Assembly: GCA_030624805.1 (NCBI GenBank)
Contig: JAUXJL010000166.1
Location: 1 to 5,443 of the forward strand
Length of the DNA: 5,443 nt
Reading direction: 5' to 3'
Source of the DNA: Acidimicrobiia bacterium
Lineage (GTDB): Bacteria; Actinomycetota; Acidimicrobiia; Spongiisociales; SHLN01
Part shown: positions 1-5,443 of the stretch, in pieces
Numbering within the stretch: position 1 is the first letter of the stretch
How the letters are laid out: each line of letters begins with the position of its first letter
Made by a program: the position numbers and the translations under genes
Notes under the pieces: model-generated
Seen by the model: only the letters and a program-made list of their open reading frames with translations
Database searches by the model: none
What the model was told of the DNA's origin: nothing

Positions 1-1086
1 GAGCGGATGATCATCCGGGATGATTCCTTTCGCCTTGAAAGTCGAAAGCACCGGGGCGTCGATCCGCTCGGCTAGCGCGATGATCTCTTCCCGAAACGGC
101 CGGGCGCCGTTGCCAACGATGATGACCGGCCGCCGGGCGGCTTCCAGCATCAACACCGCCTGATCGAGCTCCTCGGCAGGTGGCGTGATCGTCACCGTCG
201 AAATTCGCCCTTCGATCGGCCGTTCCGGTGGATCGTCCAGGCCCGGGAGGTCCTGGGTCTCGTCCGGAAAGATGAGATGAGCAACATCTCGGTTGACGAT
301 GGCGTGCTTGAGTGCGAGCGCCATGAGCTCGGAGGCATTCTCAGGGACTAGCACAGTCTGGCTCCACTCAGAGACCGCTTCGAAGGCCGCCGCGGTCGGG
401 ATCTCCTGGAACGCGCCCGGCCCAAGCACCTGGGTGTTCACCTGTCCGGTGAGGGCCAGAATCGGGACCCGGTCGACCTTGGCATCCCACAAACCGGTCA
501 GGAGGTTGGTGGACCCGGGTCCGGCGATGGCGAAACAGGCGGCGGGTCGGCCGGTCAGCTTGGCGTATCCGCTGGCGGCAAAAGCAGCCGCTCCTTCGTG
601 GCGGATGCCATAGAACCGGAGCTTCCCTGCCTCTTCGGCATGCTGGAGGGCCTCAGCCAGCCCCAGATTGGAATGGCCGACCATCCCGAACACGGCATCC
701 ACCCCCCAATCGGTCATGACGTCGACCATCTGATCCATGATCGAGGGCTTGTCTTCAATTACAGGAAGTTCTACGTAGAGCCCGTCGTCGCGTTCCTCGA
801 TTCTGAAGCAGGAAGCGACATCGCCGTATCCTTCGGGAGGTGCCCCGCTGGCGGGGTCGTATTCGTAGCCGTGCCACGGGCAGACAAGCCAACCCCGGGG
901 GTCAATCTCCCCATCGCCGAGCGGTCCTCCCTGATGGGGGCAATGGTTGTCGAGAGCGCCCCAACCTGACTTGGTCCGACTGATCGCCACCGCCCGCTGG
1001 GCAGCCACCACCGTAGTGATTTGGCCGATCTCGAGCTCACCGGGGTCGATCTTGTGCCACTGGGTCTCAGTGCTCGCCTCGTGCAT
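1..1086 (-). CDS. Rieske [2Fe-2S] domain fused to thiamine-diphosphate enzyme (pyruvate oxidase/acetolactate synthase-like), C-terminus beyond window
   Basis: The minus-strand frame is open for 362 codons from ATG at 1086 to the window edge. Residues about 1-108 form a Rieske ferredoxin-like domain: C49-P-H51 followed by C69-P-W-H72, in the contexts NHCPHQGGPLGDG and CPWHGYEYD, give the two Cys and two His that bind a [2Fe-2S] cluster. After a short linker, residues about 114-285 match the N-terminal domain of ThDP enzymes: FGMVGHSN, then RHEGAAAFAASGYAK with the probable catalytic glutamate E164, the IAGPGSTN loop, and a GAFQEIP segment. Residues about 300-362 begin the middle domain (RRPVIIVGNGAR). 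The C-terminal ThDP/Mg-binding domain (GDG...NN) is outside the window, perhaps 300 or more residues. By family it should act on a 2-oxo acid such as pyruvate; the Rieske part could take or give electrons. The substrate is not determinable. No signal peptide or membrane segment is seen, so it is probably cytoplasmic. It is transcribed away from the rplY cluster. Confidence 0.88.
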   Translation of the reverse strand, partial: MHEASTETQWHKIDPGELEIGQITTVVAAQRAVAISRTKSGWGALDNHCPHQGGPLGDGEIDPRGWLVCPWHGYEYDPASGAPPEGYGDVASCFRIEERDDGLYVELPVIEDKPSIMDQMVDVMTDWGVDAVFGMVGHSNLGLAEALQHAEEAGKLRFYGIRHEGAAAFAASGYAKLTGRPAACFAIAGPGSTNLLTGLWDAKVDRVPILALTGQVNTQVLGPGAFQEIPTAAAFEAVSEWSQTVLVPENASELMALALKHAIVNRDVAHLIFPDETQDLPGLDDPPERPIEGRISTVTITPPAEELDQAVLMLEAARRPVIIVGNGARPFREEIIALAERIDAPVLSTFKAKGIIPDDHPL

Positions 1087-1092
1087 GGCTTT

Positions 1093-1100
1093 CTCCCCTC
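1093..1100 (-). promoter_or_regulatory. Shine-Dalgarno sequence of the Rieske-ThDP gene
   Basis: On the minus strand the sequence reads GAGGGGAG, then AAAGCC, then the ATG at 1086. The GGAG core sits 6 bases from the start codon, an ideal spacing. It favours this ATG over an in-frame GTG at 1122, which would add 12 residues ahead of the Rieske domain. Confidence 0.7.
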
Positions 1101-1209
1101 GGATCCAAGCGGAACCTATCACTTCGCGGATGGTTGAGCGCCCTGATTTGCCACCACGTGCGAGTTGCCAGTCGCCAGACCCCGGTTTGAGCTATCGCAG
1201 GACCCGACA

Positions 1210-1240
1210 TCGGAGGTGGGGACACCAGCTACACCTCCGA
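1210..1240. repeat. Perfect 9-bp inverted repeat (possible hairpin or operator)
   Basis: TCGGAGGTG at 1210-1218 is the exact reverse complement of CACCTCCGA at 1232-1240, with a 13-base loop. A competing inner pairing of GGTG with CACC also exists. There is no T-run on either side, so a standard intrinsic terminator is unlikely. It lies about 145 bases upstream of rplY and 125 bases upstream of the divergent gene, so it could be a protein-binding site or an RNA structure. The function is unknown. Confidence 0.55.
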
Positions 1241-1286
1241 CGCCTTTGCACCCGTAATGGCGAACTGGGACCTGGAGACTGGCGAC

Positions 1287-1307
1287 GGGTCGGGAGCAGC
1301 CCGACCC
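1287..1307. repeat. Perfect 8-bp inverted repeat with 5-base loop (strong hairpin)
   Basis: GGGTCGGG at 1287-1294 pairs exactly with CCCGACCC at 1300-1307 around the loop AGCAG. A further CCTGG (1271-1275) could compete by pairing with CCAGG (1306-1310). The stem is nearly all G-C and would be very stable in RNA or single-stranded DNA. No T-run follows in either direction. It lies about 77 bases before the rplY start, upstream of the candidate promoter below. It could be a U-less terminator, a leader element if transcription starts further upstream, or an operator. Confidence 0.6.
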
Positions 1308-1321
1308 AGGCCATTAGCCGA

Positions 1322-1349
1322 TGGACTTCGGCGGGGTTGGGGCTATTGT
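1322..1349 (+). promoter_or_regulatory. Candidate sigma-70-type promoter for rplY-pth
   Basis: TGGACT at 1322-1327 resembles the -35 consensus TTGACA (4 of 6), and TATTGT at 1344-1349 resembles the -10 TATAAT (4 of 6), with a 16-base spacer. Transcription would begin near 1356, leaving a leader of about 28 bases that just includes the ribosome binding site. Both boxes are weak, so this is a guess from position and pattern. Confidence 0.3.
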
Positions 1350-1370
1350 TACGCCGTTCCAGAACGTCTC

Positions 1371-1376
1371 GAGGAG
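1371..1376 (+). promoter_or_regulatory. Shine-Dalgarno sequence that fixes the rplY start at GTG 1384
   Basis: GAGGAG lies 7 bases upstream of GTG 1384. An in-frame ATG at 1321 would add 21 residues that do not resemble bL25 and has no comparable purine stretch at the right distance. The GTG is therefore the better start. Confidence 0.8.
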
Positions 1377-1383
1377 TACCGCC

Positions 1384-2070
1384 GTGGCCGACACCACTCT
1401 CAAAGCAAGTATTCGCATCGGTCGCGGCAGCGCCGATGCCCGCCGATTGCGTCGCGAGGGCGGTGTTCCCGCCACGGTTTACGGCCATGAGGCCGAACCC
1501 AAGTCCGTTACGGTAGGCGGCCGCGAACTGTTCGCAGTTTTGCACACGGAGGCCGGCCTCAACGCGGTTATCACCCTCGACGTCGACGGGGACGAAGTCA
1601 CCTCCTTAGCCCGTGAGATCCAACGGCACCCGGTGCGGGGGGACATCACCCACGTCGATTTCATCCGAATCTCTCTGACCGAGACCGTCGCCGCCGAGGT
1701 CGGCATCGATTTCGAGGGCGAGCCCGTTGGAGTGCGAGATGATGGCGGCATCATCGAAACAATCCGTGCGGTGGTCAACGTCGTTGCCCTGCCGACCGAT
1801 ATTCCGTCGAGCATTGCGCTTGATATTTCAGAGCTCACCATTGGTGACGTGCTGAGGGTGTCCGACCTTCCGGTAATTGACGGAGTCGAATATACCGACG
1901 ACCCGGAAGCCAGTGTGGTGACCGTGTCCGTACCGGCCGCGATCATCGCCGAAGAAGCCGAAGAAGAGTTGCTCGAGGGCGAAGAAGGCGAAGAAGGTGT
2001 CGAGCCTGGTGAAGAGGGTGAAGAGGGCGCTGAGGAAGGCGCTGCAGAGTCTGAAGACGGCGACGAATAA
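1384..2070 (+). CDS. rplY: 50S ribosomal protein bL25, CTC/TL5 long form with acidic C-terminal tail
   Basis: This is a 228-residue protein starting at GTG 1384. bL25 binds 5S rRNA in the central protuberance of the large subunit; long forms are called CTC or TL5 and are linked to general stress in Bacillus. Residues about 4-93 form the L25 RNA-binding domain: a basic start with KASIRIGRGSADARRLRREG, then GGVPATVYG, and the family signature QRHPVRGDITHVDFIRI. Residues about 95-187 form the beta-rich TL5/CTC C-terminal domain (GVRDDGGIIE, ELTIGDVLRVSDLP). The last 39 residues (190-228) are an acidic Glu/Gly tail with 22 acidic and no basic residues. The protein therefore pairs a basic head with an acidic tail, as is common in actinobacterial homologues. 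The stop codon lies inside the pth reading frame, so the two genes are probably translationally coupled. Confidence 0.95.
   Translation: MADTTLKASIRIGRGSADARRLRREGGVPATVYGHEAEPKSVTVGGRELFAVLHTEAGLNAVITLDVDGDEVTSLAREIQRHPVRGDITHVDFIRISLTETVAAEVGIDFEGEPVGVRDDGGIIETIRAVVNVVALPTDIPSSIALDISELTIGDVLRVSDLPVIDGVEYTDDPEASVVTVSVPAAIIAEEAEEELLEGEEGEEGVEPGEEGEEGAEEGAAESEDGDE
1951..2067 (+). repeat. Purine-rich low-complexity stretch encoding the bL25 acidic tail
   Basis: Imperfect tandem units of the type GAAGAAGGC / GAAGAGGGT encode Glu-Glu-Gly in the rplY frame. Because GAAGG and GAGG resemble a Shine-Dalgarno core, the stretch carries several potential ribosome binding sites ahead of in-frame pth GTG codons. 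Such repeats can expand or contract by slippage; a unit of nine bases keeps both frames intact. Confidence 0.7.
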
Positions 2071-2647
2071 CTCCGGCCAGGCGACGCTTCTCATTGGGCT
2101 ACGCAACCCCGGCGCGGGGTACGCCGGGACCCGACACAACATCGGCGCCGATGCCGTTTCAGCTGTGGCCGAGCGGCTCGGCTCGTCGTTTCGGTCTGCA
2201 CCACGCTCCATTCCTGCCGAGGTGGCCGACGGGAAGCTCGGAGAACGACGGGCTCGCCTGGCGCTGCCTACCACGTTCATGAACGAATCCAGTCAGGCGG
2301 TTGGCCCGCTCCTCAGGTACTTTCAGCCCGATTCGTTCATCGTCGCCCACGACGACATAGATCTCGCCTTTGGAACGATGCGCATTCACCACGGACGCGG
2401 AGCGGGTGGCCACAACGGGATCAAGTCGATCGTGGATGCCACCGGCCATACCGACTTCTGGCGCTTGCGGATCGGGGTCGGACGCCCGCCCGGCCGCATG
2501 GATCCCGCCGACTACGTCCTGAAGCGATTTAGCAAAGACGAAGAGGCCGACGTGCTCATCCAAGAGGCGGCCGACGTGCTCGAGGCATTTGTTGCTGGTG
2601 GGGAAGAAGCCGCTCGTCAGCAGGCCGGAAGCCGGGGTCCCCACTAA
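1997..2647 (+). CDS. pth: Peptidyl-tRNA hydrolase, start inside rplY
   Basis: Pth cleaves the ester bond of peptidyl-tRNA released from ribosomes, freeing tRNA for reuse in the cytoplasm. All the key residues are present (numbering from GTG 1997): N37 in RNPG, H47 in GTRHNIG (catalytic base), N96 in TTFMNESSQAV, D119 in AHDDIDL, and N140 in GGHNGIKSI. The conserved fold starts at about residue 29 and runs 188 residues to the stop, close to the usual 185-195. No ATG, GTG or TTG lies in frame between the rplY stop (2068-2070) and the first strand, so the start must fall upstream. GTG codons at 1997, 2009 and 2018 are possible; 1997 is chosen because GAAGAAGG lies 8 bases ahead. This gives an extra basic N-terminus of about 28 residues. 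An unusual CTG start at 2051 cannot be excluded. GLRNPG has Arg where Gly or Ala is more usual. Confidence 0.93.
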   Translation: MSSLVKRVKRALRKALQSLKTATNNSGQATLLIGLRNPGAGYAGTRHNIGADAVSAVAERLGSSFRSAPRSIPAEVADGKLGERRARLALPTTFMNESSQAVGPLLRYFQPDSFIVAHDDIDLAFGTMRIHHGRGAGGHNGIKSIVDATGHTDFWRLRIGVGRPPGRMDPADYVLKRFSKDEEADVLIQEAADVLEAFVAGGEEAARQQAGSRGPH

Positions 2648-2689
2648 GCGGGACGACGACAGCTCTCGCGTCGGTAACCTGCGTGCTGG

Positions 2690-5443
2690 ATGGCGCAGCT
2701 CCGCGGGTTTGTCGACCGCTGGTCCAAACAAGAACTGCCAGCGATACCGGGCCGCGTTGTGGTGCCGGCGCCACTGCGCGCCTTCTTTGTAGCTGCGATG
2801 GCCGCCCGGTCCTCTTCACCGGTCCTCGCCATCGTCCCGGGGGAACAAGACGCCGACGAGCTGGTCGATGACCTGGCACTCTTCTGGGAGGACCCGCTCA
2901 CGCTTCCTGCCTGGGAGACCCTCCCATTTGAGCACGTGTCACCAAATGCGGGCACCATGGCACGACGCTCCCAGGCCCGTCATCGCCTGGCAGCCGGTGA
3001 ATCGGGATCGGTGGTCGTCGCTTCGGTCCGGTCGCTCGTCCAACGCCGGAGCCCGGATCCAGTTGAGCCGGTGGTGCTGCGTCCGGGAGCACAGCACGAT
3101 CCCGCAGAGCTGGCGGCAGTACTCGCCGGCTTCGGCTACCACCGCACCGATCGCGTGGAAGGGCGTGGTGAGTTCGCGGTGCGAGGAGGCATTGTCGACA
3201 TCTACCCGGCACAGGCAGACGGCCCCGTCCGCGTCGAGTTTTGGGGCGACGAAGTGGAAACGGTTCGAGCGTTCTCGGTTGCCAGCCAGCGTTCCACCCT
3301 GGATGTCGAGCTTGTGGCGTACCCGGCGCGAGAGCTCCGCACCACCGACCTGGTCCGAGAGCGGTCCGAGGAGCTGCGCAGGTCCGCACCATGGGCGGCC
3401 TCCACCTGGGAGCGGTTCAGCGAAGGCCTGATCTTTGCCGGAATGGAATCGTGGGTGCCATGGCTGGCTCCTGAACAGACTGCAGCAGACGACCTCGTCG
3501 ACGGTGCCGACGTCCTCATGTTCGACCCGGTGCGGTGTCGTGCCCGGAGCACCGAACTCCGTGCCGAGGAGGCCGACCTGGCGGTTGCGCTGGCTCCCAC
3601 ATGGGGTGAATCGAGCCCACCCGCTGGCGAACATCCCGACCTATACGTGGATCTCGATCGCGCGCTGGCCGGTCTCAGGGTTCTCGAAGCCCCGCCGTTG
3701 GCTGCGGGCCCGGCCGACTCGGGGTTTGAGATCGACGGCTTCGATGCCGTAAGTGGAGACGCAGCGTCGGTGGCGGCCGCCATTGTTGCGCTTCGTACCG
3801 CGGGTTTGGATGTGGTGGTTGCGATGGATGGACCGGCGGCCGCCGACCGGGTGGCCTCGGTCTTGGCCGAAGAGGGCCTCGTTCTGCCACGAGTAGAGGA
3901 CGCAACGGGCTCGGTCGTAATCCCGGACGGCATTCATCGCGGTTTCGTTTTTCCTCTCGCCTCGCTGGCTGTCGTCGGCGAGCAAGAGGTGGCGGGCCGT
4001 CGGCGCGCTCATCGCCACGCCAGCCGCGGACAGCCACTGGCCGGGGAGCGGTATCGCGACCTCGAAGAGGGCAGCTATGTCATCCATCATCGCCATGGCA
4101 TCGGTCGGTTTGAGGGGCTGGTAACCCAGGAAATGGCCGGGACCGAACGCGACTACCTACTGCTCGCTTATGCCGCGGAAGACAAGCTGTATGTGCCGAC
4201 CGACCAGCTGGCGGCGGTTCGCCCCTACACGGGAGGTGAGGCCCCGCGGCTCTCGCGGATGGGGGGCGCCGATTGGAACGCCACCCGCTCCAAAGTACGG
4301 CGGGAACTGGCCGCGAACGCCGAGCGGGTGGTAGCTCTCCACAAGGAAAGGGCTGCCGCCTCCGGCCATAGCTACGCGCCGGATACACCCTGGCAGGGTG
4401 AGTTCGAAGCTGCTTTCCCGTTTGAGGAGACACCCGACCAGCTAACCGCCATCGCCGCTATGAAAGCGGACATGGAAGGACCGGATCCGATGGACCGGTT
4501 GATCTTCGGCGATGTTGGGTTCGGCAAGACCGAGGTGGCGATCCGCGGAGCATTCAAAGCAATCCAGGATGGGCGCCAGGTGGCGGTGCTTGTTCCAACC
4601 ACCCTCCTCGCCCAACAACATCACCTGACGTTCACAGAACGCCTCTCCCACTACCCGATCAGCGTCGAGGTATTGAGCCGATTCCTCACTACCAAACAAC
4701 AGAAGGAGGTTGTGGCGGGAATCGCCGACGGCACGACCGATCTCGTCATAGGCACCCACCGGCTACTGAGCGATGACATCGCTTTCAAGAACCTTGGCCT
4801 GCTCGTCGTCGACGAGGAGCAGCGTTTTGGTGTGGCCGCCAAGGACAGGATAAAGGAGCTGCAATCTCGGGTGGACGTGCTCACATTGACCGCCACCCCC
4901 ATCCCCCGCACCCTCGAAATGGCACTTACAGGGGTACGAGACGTCAGCCGTATCCAGACCCCGCCCCAGGACCGCCAGCCGATTCTGACCTACGTAGGCC
5001 CGTACGACGCTCCGTCGGTATCGGCGGCCATTCGGAGAGAAATCCTGCGCGAGGGCCAGGTGTTCTACGTGCACAACCGCATCCAGTCCATCGATCATGC
5101 CGTCGCCCGGCTTCAGGACCTCGTGCCGAATGCCCGCTACGCCACAGCACACGGCCGGATGAGTGAAGGACAGCTCGAACAGGTGATGCTCGACTTCTGG
5201 AACCACGAGTACGACGTCCTGGTGGCAACCACCATCATCGAATCCGGATTGGATCTGCCGATGGTGAACACGCTCGTCGTGGAACGAGCCGACTTGCTCG
5301 GCCTCGCCCAGCTCTATCAGCTGAGAGGGAGGGTGGGGCGCTCGAGCCAGCGGGCCTACGCCTACCTATTCCATCCACCCGAGGAGCGTCTCACCGATAT
5401 CGCCTATCGACGGCTGGAAGCTGTGGGCGAGCACACCGACCTC
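2690..5443 (+). CDS. mfd: Transcription-repair coupling factor Mfd, C-terminus beyond window
   Basis: Mfd is a DNA translocase that removes RNA polymerase stalled at lesions and recruits UvrA for excision repair. The window holds 918 codons, in frame to the last base; E. coli Mfd is 1148 residues. The UvrB-homology region shows WETLPFEHVSP (from W75) and GEFAVRGGIVDIYP (from G160). A CarD-like RNA polymerase interaction domain begins near Y463 (HHRHGIGRF) and includes LYVPTDQL. The superfamily 2 motor follows: Walker A GDVGFGKTE (607-615), DEEQ (708-711), TAT (734-736), motif V TTIIESGLD (847-855) and motif VI QLRGRVGR (877-884). The TRG translocation region is just entered, and the final UvrA-masking domain is missing only because the window ends. 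ATG 2690 is the first possible start after an in-frame stop at 2675; it has no clear Shine-Dalgarno sequence. It lies 42 bases after pth with no terminator visible between, so co-transcription is likely. Confidence 0.97.
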   Translation, partial: MAQLRGFVDRWSKQELPAIPGRVVVPAPLRAFFVAAMAARSSSPVLAIVPGEQDADELVDDLALFWEDPLTLPAWETLPFEHVSPNAGTMARRSQARHRLAAGESGSVVVASVRSLVQRRSPDPVEPVVLRPGAQHDPAELAAVLAGFGYHRTDRVEGRGEFAVRGGIVDIYPAQADGPVRVEFWGDEVETVRAFSVASQRSTLDVELVAYPARELRTTDLVRERSEELRRSAPWAASTWERFSEGLIFAGMESWVPWLAPEQTAADDLVDGADVLMFDPVRCRARSTELRAEEADLAVALAPTWGESSPPAGEHPDLYVDLDRALAGLRVLEAPPLAAGPADSGFEIDGFDAVSGDAASVAAAIVALRTAGLDVVVAMDGPAAADRVASVLAEEGLVLPRVEDATGSVVIPDGIHRGFVFPLASLAVVGEQEVAGRRRAHRHASRGQPLAGERYRDLEEGSYVIHHRHGIGRFEGLVTQEMAGTERDYLLLAYAAEDKLYVPTDQLAAVRPYTGGEAPRLSRMGGADWNATRSKVRRELAANAERVVALHKERAAASGHSYAPDTPWQGEFEAAFPFEETPDQLTAIAAMKADMEGPDPMDRLIFGDVGFGKTEVAIRGAFKAIQDGRQVAVLVPTTLLAQQHHLTFTERLSHYPISVEVLSRFLTTKQQKEVVAGIADGTTDLVIGTHRLLSDDIAFKNLGLLVVDEEQRFGVAAKDRIKELQSRVDVLTLTATPIPRTLEMALTGVRDVSRIQTPPQDRQPILTYVGPYDAPSVSAAIRREILREGQVFYVHNRIQSIDHAVARLQDLVPNARYATAHGRMSEGQLEQVMLDFWNHEYDVLVATTIIESGLDLPMVNTLVVERADLLGLAQLYQLRGRVGRSSQRAYAYLFHPPEERLTDIAYRRLEAVGEHTDL

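Larger units (their letters stand above)
1087..1383. other. Divergent intergenic region between the Rieske-ThDP gene and rplY
   Basis: The 297 bases between the two start codons should hold both promoters. It contains two perfect inverted repeats (listed separately), a weak plus-strand promoter candidate, and a direct repeat of TTGCCA at 1148-1153 and 1165-1170, near a CACGTG palindrome at 1155-1160. I could not pick a convincing minus-strand promoter; GATAGGTT at about 1115-1122 on the minus strand is only a poor -10 candidate. The open frames crossing this stretch look unlike real proteins. No tRNA cloverleaf or known riboswitch core was recognised on either strand. Confidence 0.75.

Noticed and set aside
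293..969. Plus-strand open frames at 293-613 and 598-969
   Set aside because: They run antisense to the Rieske-ThDP gene, whose minus-strand frame carries clear family motifs throughout; the plus-strand translations match nothing recognisable.
1287..1307. Intrinsic transcription terminator at the strong hairpin
   Set aside because: Neither strand has a T-run after the stem, and no gene ends nearby in either direction for it to terminate.
1140..1320. A tRNA or other structured RNA gene in the intergenic region
   Set aside because: Fragments resembling D- or T-arm sequences occur on both strands, but no complete cloverleaf with a matched acceptor stem and a GTTCRANNC loop could be assembled.
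1321..1383. Longer rplY from ATG 1321
   Set aside because: The extra 21 residues do not resemble bL25, and the strong GAGGAG is correctly spaced for GTG 1384, not for 1321.
947..1516. Plus-strand open frame of 189 codons crossing the intergenic region into rplY
   Set aside because: It overlaps the Rieske domain coding sequence in antisense and rplY in a wrong frame, and its Arg/Pro/Ser-rich translation looks non-coding.
1990..2070. Programmed +1 frameshift making a bL25-Pth fusion protein
   Set aside because: rplY ends normally with its acidic tail, and usable GTG starts with SD-like sequences explain pth translation; no convincing slippery site was identified.
3202..3933. Long minus-strand open frame (243 codons) opposite mfd, with another overlapping at 2939-3634
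   Set aside because: Both lie antisense to the well-supported mfd frame, have low-complexity Ser/Arg/Thr-rich translations and no recognisable motif; they are typical by-products of high-GC third codon positions.
1..5443. CRISPR array, insertion sequence, prophage or defence system
   Set aside because: No regularly spaced repeats, transposase, integrase, terminal inverted repeats or defence-protein motifs were seen; the plus-strand genes are core housekeeping genes.

Overview
The window is GC-rich and reads as chromosomal DNA from a high-GC bacterium, most likely an actinobacterium (possibly of the Acidimicrobiia type; this is inferred from base composition, GTG starts, gene order and protein flavour, not from a marker). 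It holds four genes in two divergent groups. Both outer genes run off the window.

Left side (1-1086, minus strand): the first 362 codons of an unusual two-part enzyme. An N-terminal Rieske [2Fe-2S] ferredoxin-like domain with the full Cys-x-His / Cys-x-x-His set is joined to the N-terminal (pyrimidine-binding) and the start of the middle domain of a thiamine-diphosphate enzyme of the pyruvate oxidase / acetolactate synthase superfamily. The C-terminal cofactor domain lies outside the window.

Middle (1087-1383): a divergent intergenic region of 297 bases with two perfect inverted repeats, a weak candidate promoter, and good Shine-Dalgarno sequences at each end. No tRNA or other named RNA could be recognised in it.

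Right side (1384-5443, plus strand): a housekeeping cluster rplY (ribosomal protein bL25, long CTC form with an acidic tail), pth (peptidyl-tRNA hydrolase) and mfd (transcription-repair coupling factor, truncated by the window end). This order resembles ctc-spoVC(pth)-mfd of Bacillus and the rplY-pth pair of actinobacteria. The genes link ribosome assembly or stress (bL25 binds 5S rRNA), recycling of dropped peptidyl-tRNA (Pth), and rescue of stalled RNA polymerase with repair recruitment (Mfd).

The two points most worth a second look are the Rieske-ThDP fusion and the rplY/pth junction. At that junction pth has no ATG, GTG or TTG start after the rplY stop, so it appears to start inside the acidic-tail codons of rplY. 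The same DNA would then encode an acidic tail in one frame and a basic N-terminal extension of Pth in the other.
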